A stretch of DNA of 64,000 nucleotides, taken from assembly GCA_003049465.1 (NCBI GenBank), contig PYSS01000056.1, positions 1 through 64,000 of the forward strand, read 5' to 3'. The stretch is from Magnaporthiopsis rhizophila (taxonomy: Eukaryota; Ascomycota; Sordariomycetes; Magnaporthales; Magnaporthaceae). This document shows, piece by piece, positions 21,731-32,889 of this stretch. The position numbers were made by a program, and so were the translations under genes. How positions within the stretch are numbered: the stretch's first letter is position 1; each line of letters starts with the position of its first letter. The notes under the pieces were generated by a model, which saw only the letters and a list, made by a program, of their open reading frames with translations, made no database searches and was not told the DNA's origin.

Positions 21731-24700
21731 ATGGCGGCTACACTCCCAAGGGCATCACGGCCCTCGAACGGGCCTCCGACCGCGGCCCTGCCGGCGTTGC
21801 CCATGAACAAAACCCGACAGAGCACCGGCGGCATGGCAACACCCTCACACAGCACACCCAGGACCGGCCTGCGCGCCCCTTCGACCACCTTCCCACCCCC
21901 GTCAACACCAGCGCCCACCACGGCGCTCCCGCAGCCTCGCGCCGTGTCCTCGATGGGCGGCGGCCCGACCAAAACGATACGGAAAACCGTCAGCATAAAT
22001 TCATTCCCTCACCCCCCTCGCGGCGAGGGTCGTGTTGCGAGCCTTCCACCAAGTCCGCTGTCCAACGGCGGGTCTGGGAACGCGCGGAAAGCGAAAAGCC
22101 AGGCAGCTCTAAGCTACCAGGTCAACGGCACCCCGAGTCTCCTCAACGGCAGCGAAGGCATAGCTGTTGCGCGCGGGCCTGGAACACGAAGCTCGGATGG
22201 CTTGATTAGCGTGGGGTCCCCGCCTCAGAGCAGGAGCTCTTCGGCACAGGATTCTTACTCCACGTCGGCAACCCAGTATGACGATCTGGGAGATGGCTCT
22301 CAGCAAAAACCGGCCGCTAGCCCAGCAGAGGGTACCTCGAGCAGAAGGTCATCCAAGCTTGAGGGGAAGGGGAATGTTGTTGTGAGCGTGAGGGTACGAC
22401 CCGATGCTGGCGCACATGAACACTCAAAAACCGAGGGCGAGTGGATAGTTGAGGCAAAGAAATCTCTGATATCATATCGCGGCAAGGAAGGGGGTGATTA
22501 TTTTTATGGTATGCATGGCCGAGTATCTCCTCTGTTGTTTTACGTCCTCCCCGTCTTTCTGTTGGTCGCCTGGTTCGGCAGCTTACGCAAAGTTTTATTC
22601 GGCAGATAATGTTTTTGCGACGCATGAAGATAACTCCAAGGTCTACGATCACATCGCCAAACGACTGGTACGAAGAGTCATGGAGGGTTATCACGGAACT
22701 GTCTTCGCATACGGCATGACCGGCACAGGAAAAACCTTCTCCATGCAGGGCACCGCTTCGTCGCCCGGTGTCATTCCGCTTGCCATCACCGACATCTTTT
22801 CATACATCCGGGAGACTCCCTCGAGGGAGTTTCTACTACGCGTCAGCTACCTCGAGATCTACAACGAAAAGATACACGATCTGTTGAGCATGTCCACCGC
22901 GGGCGGCATTGGTGGGACCGGTGGCCAAGAGGAAATCAAGCTGCGCGAGGACAGCAAGCGTGGAGTCTATGCCAGCCCCTTGAAAGAGGAGATTGTGCAG
23001 AGTCCGACGCAGCTGCTGCGTGTGATCGCCCGTGGCGACCAGGCACGTAGGACGGCAAGCACGCAGTTCAATGCCAGGAGTTCGCGAAGCCACGCCGTCG
23101 TCCAGATCGTAGTCGAGAGCCGCGAGCGCACCCCGGGCGCAACGTCTGACAACAAACGCTCCGGCCTTGCGCCGGGCGGAGTCCGCGTGTCAACCTTGAG
23201 CCTGATCGATCTCGCTGGCTCCGAGAAGGCGGCCGAGAGCAAAGAGAGACGGACCGAGGGTTCCCACATCAACAAGAGCTTGCTGACGCTCGGTACCGTC
23301 ATTTCGAAGCTGTCGGAGCACAAAGACAAAGACGGAAAGCCTTCGGACAAGGACGGGAAGCATCTTCCCTACCGCGACAGCAAACTGACCAGGCTGCTGC
23401 AAGGTGCCCTCTCGGGTGGCTCCCTTGTGAGCATTCTTTGCACGATCCAGATCGGAGCCGCAGGGAGCGTGGCCACGGTCAACACACACACCAACGAAAC
23501 GATCAACACGTTGAAGTTTGCCGCTCGGGCCAAGAACAACATTGTCAGCCATGCCAAAAAGGCCGAGGAGGCACTCGGAACAGGTGGCGAGGGCGGCGCC
23601 AAGGTCCTTCTGGAGAGGTACCGCATGGAAATACTGGAGCTGCGGAGTCAGCTCGATGCTCAGGCCAAAAACAACAGCAAGAAGGAGACCGAGGAGGAGA
23701 AGGCTCGGGATGTGGAGCAGGAGCGGGCACGCGAGAAGCAGGCCGAGCACCGACACGAGGAACAGTTGCTGGAAATGCAGCTCGCTCGCACGGCTCTGAA
23801 GGAGAGGATCGACCATCTCAACCGGCTGATCTTGAGCTCCAAGTCGATCGGCGTGAACAGCAGCGGCTCATACAGCTCCTTGGGCATGCATTCTCGAGCA
23901 TCGCTCGCCTCGGTCAGGTCGATGGCAACAACTCCCCGCGGCTCGCTGCTCGAGCGGACCTCGTCCATGACGTCTTCATCGTCCACCGTCGGCCGGCGAA
24001 CCAGCAGTCAACGACTTTCTGCCACGGGCGAAGTCATGGTGGAGGAGGACGACAGCGTTGGGGAGTTTGGCGATGGGGTTGCATCTCTGGCTGCGCAGAA
24101 CCGGGCACTCCAGGCCGATCTAACCGACAAGAACCGTTACATCTCGACGCTGGAGAAGCGCCTGCTCCAGGCCCGGAGGACAAGCTCCTCGCGTGCCTCA
24201 GTCCTGGGACCCAACAAGGGCATCATGGTTGGGGAGGACCACAGTGTCGCGGCCGTGATTAAGGAAAAGGACGCCGAGATCGCCGAGCTACGAGCGAGGC
24301 TGGACGACAAGGATCGGATGCTGGCCGCGCTTCGCAGCGCAGCCAGATCGAGAGAAAACGCCGACAGGGTCGACTCTCGCGCCGAGGTCCGATCCTCACA
24401 GGTCATAGATTCTCAGTCGCCCAGGCCATCTTCCCAGACGGACTCGAACCCAAGCCCCCCATCTATTGCTCGGCAGGTGTCTAGTCTTGGACTCGGAACC
24501 AAGAGCGTTGACGAGATGAGCCGAATTCTGGATGAAATGGTACGTACTCTTGTGCCCAGATCTTGCCGGTTTTCTCCAACACCCTTGCAGGCTTGAGCGC
24601 AATGTCGCTAACCAGACGCACCCTCTTACCTGTTATAGATCCAGGACCGGGTCGAAAGTGGGCATATAGTCCGGGGAACTCGCGGGAGTGTCAGGATCGT

Positions 24701-24782
24701 GAACGATCGAAAGGGCACTACCACTACAGCCACGACTAAGACGGCGGGACACGCACCAGTGCCAGTGTCTACGGATGTGTGA
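21731..24782 (+). CDS. Kinesin-like motor, Kip2/KipA (kinesin-7-like) family
   Basis: Plus-end-directed microtubule motor; fungal Kip2/KipA carries dynein and tip factors to microtubule plus ends and sets growth direction. Three exons: 21731-22508, 22606-24539 and 24639-24782, giving 951 residues. A Ser/Thr/Pro-rich basic N-terminal tail (1-213) precedes the motor (about 214-575): NVVVSVRVRP, P-loop GMTGTGKT (296-303), switch I NARSSRSH (415-422), switch II DLAGSE (461-466) and HINKSLLTLG. Coiled coils lie at about 575-685 and 780-835. The last exon supplies IQDRVESGHIVRGTRGSVR, a tail block I associate with this family. The ATG at 21731 has an ATCAACATGG context; an in-frame extension upstream to 21617 is less likely. 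Intron 1 splits an Asp codon in YFYDNVF. Confidence 0.92.
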
Positions 24783-27681
24783 AGCTCACTATGACCCCAT
24801 GATTCTTTGTTCTTTCCCGCTCTCTGCATACTCTGTTGTCTTTTTCTTTGATTCGGCGCGGCCACATCAGTCACGCACCCCCCAAGGGGGCGGCTACCTG
24901 ACAAAACACCAAAAATATCTTGGGCTCGGGAAAATGTTCGGGTTGGACTTGGCTGGCAGGCGAAGAGGAGGAGTTCTGGATTTGGCTTGTGAACGATACG
25001 GTTATTTCATTTCGTTCTTTCATTTTCACTCTTTCCTCGCCTTTTTTTTTTCCCTTTTCTTCCTTTTGTCTCTGGCCCCGATTCTCCTTTTCCCCTATAT
25101 GGTTTTCTTCTTCCTCTATGACTTTGCGGGCGACTGTTTTATACCCGACGCAGCTTTTTTTTTTTTTCTCTCTCTCTCTTTCTGTCTCTTACTTTCTTCC
25201 AGTCACCAGGTTGACTGATGTCTTAACGCACTTTTTTTTTTTTTTTTTTTTTTTCGCTCGCTCCCAAAATCGTGAGGCCCCGCGAAGGGGACTTGCTCAC
25301 AAATTCCGGGTAGAGCTTAGCTGTACTATATGGTATATATATCCCTTAGTATTGGGGGAGGAAGTCCGCATAATGTTGACGACCACGAGAGAGGAGGACG
25401 AGTTAGTTTTTAGATGACGATGAGTGTGTGCAGGTGGACCAGAAGGGACAAAGGGCGTATCATAGTTTCTTTTATATGGCATCATTACAGGCAGACGGGC
25501 TCTTGTTCTGTGTTGCAGGCCATGATTTATTTATATGGCATGCCCAACCTAGACATGACCAGTGCAAATGCATTTTTTGGGGGTGTATATGAGTGGATCT
25601 TGCAGATGTTTGCTCGCTTGGCTAAGTCCGGATGAGGAACGGGATGACAACCTCTGGAGGGTTCCGAGTCGATGCCAAGCGATGGGGCCCGTCCAGCGTA
25701 TTCATCGAGACACACGGGCGGCTATTGGTGCCGCGCCGGTGCATCGTCCCGAGGGATGCATGCGCGTTGGTCGTTGGTCGTTGGTCGGACGAGGCGAGAT
25801 GGATACGGGTACGTTTGAAGCAAACATGCCCGGCAAACGGGCAGACAAAGCACACAAAACAGAGATAGAAGCAAAAGTACCTTGAGATGTCTAGGTAATA
25901 CTAAGGCACGGCGACCGGATTACCCGAAACCACTTGGGAGGTTATGAAACGGCGTTTGCATAGCACAAAATGCTGACGTGTAGATGGAATGGCAGGATGG
26001 ACCGATGGATCGATGGGGTTTGTGCGTACGGCGTACACATGCACGTCGGTTCACCATGTCACATTACCGAGACCGGGTTGTTCCTTGGGGGCACCAAAAT
26101 GGGTGAAAAAAACAAAAAAACACAGGATGTGTTCCCTTCTGTCAAGCCATTGGGAGTCCGCAGTCTCGCTAATTTTTTTTTTTTTTTGTTTTTTTTTTTT
26201 TTTTTTTTGGGCAACGGCGTGCTTGGTTCCCAGCGGGCAGGCAGTCAGGCACCGGCAGGCACTCGCGGAAATCCCTTGCCCCCTCCTTGGGGGCGGCCCA
26301 TCGGTGCTCGCCCACCCGCCCGTGTGGACCCCTTTTTTTTTCTTCTTCCCCAGCTGAGATCGACGTCCCGTCCCCACTTGCTCAGCACGCGCTTATGTTT
26401 CAAAATTCGCAGGGGTGGTTCCTGAATGGCGATCGTCCCGCCTGTCACCCGCTCTTTTTTCCCTTCTGTGACCTTTTTTTTTTCTTTCGGACGAGGGATG
26501 TGAATCCAACCCCTCACATAATGTTGATCCCTTCCTCTCTTCTCTCTCTGATCGACCGGGCGGGCGGCTGAGTCTCCTGAAAAATGACGCATCCAAAAAA
26601 AAAACCGGGAACAGTGAAGTTTGCTCACCGCGACGATTGGTCTGGTGACCTGTCTCGTGTGCCCCGGCCTGGTCAACCAAAGGGATCCTTCGCCCCCAGG
26701 GAAAGGGCAGGCTCAAACACAGGGCCTTTTTGTTTGGTCCCTCGATCGATTGGTTCATTTCCTAGCCGTGGAGGCTTTTTCTTCGTCCTCTTGTTTGTTT
26801 TTCCCCTCCCCCTTGCGATCGGCAATGCCCAACCCTTGCGGTGGGTTCTTTTTCTCCCCTTGCTCTGCTCAGAAACATCAAGAGAGCCCCCTCGACCGAC
26901 TCTGCTCTTCTCTGGAGGGATCTACCCTTTTTTTTCCCCTTTCACCCCTGCCGCTCTTACTCTTATGGCAAGCGAACCCCTTGGCGATGACGTTGTCCTC
27001 GGCTCTCTTCCTCTCCCTCTCCCCCACCGGCGTTTGTCTTGTACTGCGTTTCTGTAAATAGCATTAAGTGGTGCCCGCCAGTCTGACCGACCCTCTCCTC
27101 CCCCAAAAATTGAAGTATATGCTGCCAAGGTACAGACCACAAAGCAAACGGCTCACCCGTTCCGTCAGTCTGTGCCGCCCCCTGCAGGGAGATTGGGATG
27201 CGCAGGATGAAAAAGCATTGGATATACATATATGCCGTGAGCAAGCCAGCCCAGCCGGCCCAGCCAGCCTCGGGAGCTCCCTTCCTTCGGTCCAAGGCCC
27301 CTTGCGTCTGACGCTAAAGCTGCTTACCTCGTCGTAGCGCAGCTGCCACCTCCGGGTTTCCACTTTGGCTCCTAGGCGAGGGGGAGCAACCCTCTCTTTT
27401 CCTCCTCCCCGTCTTGACTCGTCTGAATTTTGTGTCGTTTACTAAAATACCTTCTCTTGTCGCCCTGCCCTGTCACAACGTACTAGGACTAGTCTCTTTT
27501 TCTTCACACCCTTCTCTTCACTTCCCCTCTTTTTTCTCTTCTTGGCCCTTGGCCGGAGCCGGCGTCGGCGCAACCCGGCCGTTTCTCTCTTTTCTCCTTT
27601 GGGTTTTGTTTTGTTTCCTTCCCCTTCCCATCCCCCGCCTTATATGGCATCATTTGGTAGCCCTGCGCCGCCACCGCCAAG
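24783..27681. other. 2.9-kb gene-free stretch, kinesin to fucosyltransferase-like gene
   Basis: Kinesin 3' flank followed by very pyrimidine-rich sequence. It contains T23 (25232-25254), T15 and T20 separated by one G (26173-26208), and a GTTGGTC triplication near 25765-25787. ORFs are short or Phe/Lys runs from homopolymers. The C/T-rich part from about 27360 is probably the leader of the next gene. Confidence 0.5.
26173..26208. repeat. Poly(T) tract, T15-G-T20
   Basis: Two T runs separated by a single G at 26188, in intergenic DNA. Confidence 0.9.
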
Positions 27682-29529
27682 ATGCCTCCAACACTGGACC
27701 TCAGCGGGGCTACCCATTCCAAGATGATCATGGCGCCGCCGAGGCTCAACCTGAGGAGGGCGGCTTCGTACCAGGGCGACAGAGGCCCTTTGTCCTCGAC
27801 CTCGTCACGCTTCAACTTCAACCACCTCGTCTTCGCCTCGCCGCCGCCGTCCCCCAGACTCCCCACCCTGGTGCCGCCGCCGCGTCGCAGGAAGCCGGGC
27901 GCACCGCGGCCAAGTCGTGTTCTGAAGGCTGTCTTCTGGGTCTTTGTCACCTCTCTCGTGCTCTACTCGGCACTGGCCAAGGTAAAAGACTCGACCATCA
28001 TGTCGTCGTGGCTCGACGTGTCTGAACGCTACGAGATGGTGCCCTGGGACTCCCTGCCCGACTTCGCCAGCCCCATCGTGCTGGACGATAGGAAACGGGG
28101 TGCCAGCTGGACCGTCTCGATCCCGCCGGGCCATCGGTTTCCTCTCTCGGTCAAGGAGTATTCCGAGATGCCCGCCCAATGCCGCGAGGTTTCGGCGCGG
28201 GTCAACGAGCTCCGGCAGCAGCAAGCTAAGCAGTCGATGATTCACAACCCCTTCAGCCGCGCCGATGCCAGCTCCTACTTTGTCGACATCCGAGAGGCCG
28301 AGAGGGTCGGTATTCTGCCGGGACTTCGCGGGAAGGTCAAGACGGCGTCGTCGGCGTCGAGCCAGCACGCCGCGGTTGACGAGGATCGTGGCATGGTCGG
28401 CGAGCCCAAGGGACATCTTGTGAACGGCGAGGTTTGCGACACCAGCCTGACGTTCGTCCTCGAGTCTGCCGACGCCGGGCTGGGAAAGACGCTCATGGCC
28501 ATGTGGACGGCGTATGGGTTGGCACAACGACAGGGGAGGGCCTTCTTCGTCGATGACTCGCGTTGGGCATACGGGGACTACATGGCCATCTTTCAGCCTC
28601 CTCCGCAGCCCCGCTGCCGATCACCTCCGCGCCACCAGATACTGCCGTGTCCGTACCAGGCGCGCCACCTGGTGGTGACCCCCGCCACGGCCGAGGACTT
28701 CTTCACGGCCACGCTGGCCGCCGACCTGCCGGCCCGCGAGGGAGGTCGAGACGACGTGAACTCAGAGAGACGACTGCAGAAGGACCGGTTCCAGCTGGCT
28801 CGCATAGGGCATGACGCCCTGTTCAGGCTCAACGACCAGGACGAGCGGTACGTGTCTGGGCGGGTGAAGGAGCTGTCCGGCAAGACACGCGGCGGAGGTG
28901 TGGTGGTCGGGGTCCACGTGCGGCGTGGGGACCGGCATCCGCTCGAATACCAGTACGGCGAATCATACATACCGCTCGAGGCGTACACGGAGCGGACAGG
29001 GAGGATACTGGACGATGCTCGCCGCGGCGGGGTGGGCTCCCAACAGACGCCGGACCTCTCTTCATTGGTGCTGGTGGCGTCAGATGACCCCGTCGTGTAC
29101 GAGTCAGAAGGGTTCGCGGGCGCGTCGAGGGCACAGGAGCAGATCAAGCTGGCCAGCAAGACGGCCATCCAGAAGGTCAACCCGGACAGGACGGTGATGC
29201 ACAAATTTGTGGACGAGGCCTGGGGCTGGGAGGGCGGCTTCTTCTCGGCCGTCTTCTGGAACCTCGGCCGCCCGAAGGCGGGCAAGGGGTCCGGGACGCC
29301 GCCGCCGCCATCGGCCGACACGCTGAGGCTGAGGAGCCTGATCGGGAGGGCGTACATGATGGACCTGGCCGTGCTCTCGAGGGCCAGCGACTTTGTCGTC
29401 TGCACCGTCAGCGCCATGGGCTGCCGGCTCATGGCCGTCATGATGCCGGGGGGCTGGGACGAGGTCGTACTGGGAGGCCGGTGGGTCAATATCGATGGCG
29501 AGTATGGCTGGGACGGTGGGTTGTGGTGA
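27682..29529 (+). CDS. Type II membrane, fucosyltransferase-like (GT23/Fut8-fold) protein
   Basis: Intronless 615-residue protein. A short basic cytosolic tail (RRRKPGAPRPSR) precedes one transmembrane segment (about 81-99), giving the type II topology of Golgi/ER glycosyltransferases, followed by a long lumenal domain. Motifs: VCDTSLTFVLESADAGLGKTL near 250, RAFFVDDSRWAYGDY near 290, then HVRRGD (412-417), LVLVASDDPVVY and a C-terminal SDFVVCTVSAMGCRLMAVM. The HVRRGD plus SDDP order resembles the donor-binding region of alpha-1,6-fucosyltransferase-like proteins (HVRRTD and ASDDP in Fut8). I infer a GDP-sugar-dependent transferase. Donor, acceptor and activity are unknown, and this could be a divergent family with another sugar. 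Residues 325-350 are Pro/Arg-rich and poorly conserved-looking. Confidence 0.65.
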   Translation: MPPTLDLSGATHSKMIMAPPRLNLRRAASYQGDRGPLSSTSSRFNFNHLVFASPPPSPRLPTLVPPPRRRKPGAPRPSRVLKAVFWVFVTSLVLYSALAKVKDSTIMSSWLDVSERYEMVPWDSLPDFASPIVLDDRKRGASWTVSIPPGHRFPLSVKEYSEMPAQCREVSARVNELRQQQAKQSMIHNPFSRADASSYFVDIREAERVGILPGLRGKVKTASSASSQHAAVDEDRGMVGEPKGHLVNGEVCDTSLTFVLESADAGLGKTLMAMWTAYGLAQRQGRAFFVDDSRWAYGDYMAIFQPPPQPRCRSPPRHQILPCPYQARHLVVTPATAEDFFTATLAADLPAREGGRDDVNSERRLQKDRFQLARIGHDALFRLNDQDERYVSGRVKELSGKTRGGGVVVGVHVRRGDRHPLEYQYGESYIPLEAYTERTGRILDDARRGGVGSQQTPDLSSLVLVASDDPVVYESEGFAGASRAQEQIKLASKTAIQKVNPDRTVMHKFVDEAWGWEGGFFSAVFWNLGRPKAGKGSGTPPPPSADTLRLRSLIGRAYMMDLAVLSRASDFVVCTVSAMGCRLMAVMMPGGWDEVVLGGRWVNIDGEYGWDGGLW

Positions 29530-29590
29530 GTCGCCACGCAAACTCGCGACTGATTGCATGCATTTTCATTGGAGTTTGGGCACAGTATTT

Positions 29591-29644
<54 letters not shown>

Positions 29645-30593
29645 NNNNNNNNNNNNNNNNNNNNNNNNNNNNNTTTTTTTTTTTTTTTTTTTTTTAAGCA
29701 TTTTGGTGGTAGCGAAATACCCTCCCACAACTAGGATCGCACTTTCGACATTTTCAGACGCATTTTCGTCTTCTCGTCGCTCTCTTTTCGCTCTTCTTCA
29801 CCCATGACCTACCGACTGCCGTGCTGGAGATGTGGCTAGGCTAGGTTGTTGTATATAGGTAGATATGAGTAAATCACGACGAAAAAAAATATCACGTGTC
29901 TGTCTCGGTGACTGCCGAACAGACGCCTCTTCTCGTTGAACCGACATTGTCAGCCCGCGCATGGCCTGATGAGGCCATCCCACAGCACTTGGCGATGCGG
30001 TGTGGAGAGCCGCAATGGGCGGTAGCCCAAGGGTCCACTGGTAGATCCTACCAGCTGAGCAAATCGTGCAATTAATTGCAGTCAATGTCCAAACGTAGCA
30101 GCCAGCTCAGCCAAATTTCCAACATGGCCTTTCTGGTGCGGCCATGGCGTGATGTTGATTGGGCGTGGCCTAACGTGGCGTCGTGGTCGGCCCCGCAAAT
30201 TATCGACGTATTCGGGAGGTACCTGACCTACGTGTTCCGACCTGCTGGTGACTTTCCCATCCGCTCGCATCCAAGTCGAACACGAATACGAATGCCAGCC
30301 AATCGGGACGCTCCAATTCGCGGACCGCCAGGCAATTCAATTGACATGGGGGGAAAAAAGGAGATGGACCGACGAAGACAGGAAAAAAAAAAATACTCCT
30401 AAGAGCAAGGGGGTCCAGTCTCCAGCGATTGATTGACAATAAAAGACCCTCGCCCTCGCCTCCTTTTCCACCGCCACCACCTGTGTCGCCATCGTCACCA
30501 AGGACATCGAGTCACTAACAACACACTTCGTCTGCTTTTTCTAGCACATAACGGTTGTCCTTTTTCCCCATTGCCCTATCGTCACCGCACGCG
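29530..30593. other. Intergenic region with assembly gap, upstream of CYP51
   Basis: The first part carries the poly-T tract and gap (29592-29695). The rest is the CYP51 promoter, with a C/T-rich leader from about 30440. No gene was recognised. A D-arm-like GCTCAGCTGGTAG on the minus strand near 30060 lacks the rest of a tRNA. Confidence 0.5.
29592..29695. repeat. Long poly(T) tract interrupted by a 29-N assembly gap
   Basis: T53 (29592-29644), 29 N (29645-29673) and T22 (29674-29695). The true length of the tract is unknown; the gap most likely marks failure to read through the homopolymer. Confidence 0.95.
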
Positions 30594-32347
30594 ATGGGGC
30601 TTCTCCAAGAGGTCGCGGAGCCCCTGCTCCAGCGGTTCTCGCAGCTGGGCACCGCGTCCCAGGTCGGGACCGTCGCCGCCGCCGTCGTCTTCATCTCTGT
30701 CTTCGTCAACGTCCTGAACCAGGTCCTGTTCAGGGATCCCACCAAGCCCCCCATGGTCTTCCACTTGTTCCCCTGGATCGGCAGCACCATCACCTACGGC
30801 ATGGACCCGCCCCGCTTCTTTAGGGAGTGCAAGAACAAGGTCGGTGTCCTCGCCTGGTCTGACTGTCAAGACAAAGATGCTTTGGATGTAAACTGACACG
30901 GCAAGTCAACCTCGAAACGAACAGTACGGCGAAGTCTTCACCTTTGTCCTCCTTGGCAAGAAAACCACCGTCTACCTGGGAACCAACGGCAACGAGTTCA
31001 TTCTCAACGGCAAGCTCCGCGACGTCTGCGCCGAGGAAATCTACAGCGTCTTGACCACACCCGTCTTTGGCAAGGATGTCGTCTACGACTGCCCCAACGC
31101 CAAGCTCATGGAGCAGAAGAAGGTGAGTTGCTGGAGAGGGGAGACCACAATGAACTAAATCATCAAAATGAACGCCTGCTGATCTTGTCCCGCCTTCCCC
31201 TGGATTGCAGTTCATGAAAGTCGCCCTCACCACCGAGGCCTTCCGCCAGTACGTGCCCATCATCTCGGATGAGATCAGCGGCTACCTGAAGAAGTCGGCC
31301 GATTTCAAGGGCAAAGAGGGCGTGGTCAACATCTGCCCCAAGATGGCCGAAATCACAATCTTCACCGCCTCGCACGCCCTCCAGGGCAAGGAGATTCGTG
31401 ACCAGTTCGACGAGTCGCTCGCTGCGCTATACCACGACCTCGACATGGGCTTCAGCCCCGCCAACTTCCAACTGCACTGGGCTCCGCTCCCCTGGAACAG
31501 GCGCCGCGACCACGCCCAACGCACCGTTGCCAAGATCTACTCGGATACCATCAAGCGCCGCCGCTCCCGTGGCACCGACTCGGAGGCCCAAGACATCATG
31601 TACCACCTCATGAACTCGACCTACAAGAACGGCACCCCCGTCCCAGACCACGAGATTGCCAACATGATGATCGCGCTGCTCATGGCCGGCCAACACTCGT
31701 CTTCGTCGACCAGCGCCTGGATCATGCTTCGCCTCGCCTCGCGCCCCGACATCATGGAGGAACTGTACCAGGAGCAGGTGCGGGCGCTGGGCGCGGACCT
31801 GCCGCCGCTCACCTACGAGGACCTTAACAAGCTGCCACTCAACCAGGCCATCATCAAGGAGACGCTCCGCCTGCACGCCCCCATCCACTCCATCATGCGC
31901 GCCGTCAAGCAGCCCATGCCCATCTCCGGCACCAAATACGTGATCCCGCCGAACCACATCCTCATGGCGGCCCCCGGCCACTCGGCGAGCGACCCTGCCT
32001 ACTTCCCGGAGCCGGACCTGTGGGAGCCGCACCGCTGGGAGGCCGACTCTCACCTGGCACCGCGCCTGGCCGCCGCCGACGAGGACGAGGAGAAGGTGGA
32101 CTACGGCTACGGTCTGGTCAGCAAGGGCACCGCGTCTCCTTACCTGCCATTCGGCGCAGGAAGGCACCGGTGCATCGGCGAGCAGTTTGCCAACGTGCAG
32201 CTCCAGACCATCACTGCCATGATTGTGCGCGAGTTCAAGTTCCGCAACGTGGACGGCAGCAACAAGGTGATCGGAACCGACTATGCCTCACTATTCTCGC
32301 GCCCTCTGGAGCCTGCCAACATTCACTGGGAGAGGCGCCACAAGTAG
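30594..32347 (+). CDS. CYP51: Sterol 14-alpha-demethylase (CYP51, Erg11)
   Basis: ER-anchored P450 that removes the 14-alpha-methyl group from lanosterol/eburicol in ergosterol synthesis; target of azole antifungals. Three exons: 30594-30839, 30925-31122 and 31211-32347, giving 526 residues. An N-terminal hydrophobic anchor spans about 25-45, followed by PPMVFHLFPWIGSTITYGMDP. The CYP51 SRS1 motif reads YSVLTTPVFGKDVVYD (122-137) with Tyr122 and Tyr136 in the usual places. The I-helix has AGQHSSS (307-313), ExxR is ETLR (365-368) and the heme loop is FGAGRHRCIGEQ with ligand Cys469. The N-terminus and AGQHSSSSTSAW resemble the CYP51B paralogue of filamentous fungi. Intron 1 uses a weaker GTCGGT donor with an ACTGAC branch site near 30890. 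Confidence 0.97.
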
Positions 32348-32889
32348 GGGCTGCGGCGAGTATCTGTTCTGACGCGACCCAGACCAACGACCCGTTGAAA
32401 CAATAGAGAAACATAAGGGAAAGGAAACATCGCAGTGTATATATCTAGATTTTATACCTTTAGCAGATGAGACGGCTTGGCTGGACTGGGTGGAGGAGCT
32501 TATGACTTCTTGACGTGGACTTGATTTGGCCCGGTTCAAGCACCTCTCGCTCTTTGGATTGACACCAGTGCAACCTGAATAATCATAATATCTATTTTCG
32601 TATTTCCGTCTTCCCCCAGACGCCTACCATGTAACCTGATGCAGGACAGAGATCGGGGTGGGGTAGTGGCTCGGCCTTTGCGACAGGGCAAGGACACAAG
32701 GCGGTCAACGTCCGTGCGGTCGTGGCCATATAAGACGGCCCTACCTCGGACATGTTATATCACAACCTGTAGTAACGCGATGCAAAATCACCTGCATCGA
32801 GCCCTTTGCCCGTACCGTTAGTTGTGATCAGCCACGGCTCATCATCGACACATCTTCAAAGTGAATCAACACAATCACCTCGAGCAACA
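32348..32889. other. Intergenic region, CYP51 to DUF3074 gene
   Basis: 542 bp of 3' flank and promoter. Nothing gene-like was seen. Confidence 0.5.

Noticed and set aside
29495..29807. ORFs of poly-Phe/poly-Lys across the gap
   Set aside because: Produced only by the T homopolymer and the N gap.
30020..30075. tRNA-like D-arm (GCTCAGCTGGTAG) on the minus strand
   Set aside because: No anticodon arm, T-arm consensus or pairing acceptor stem follows at tRNA spacing.
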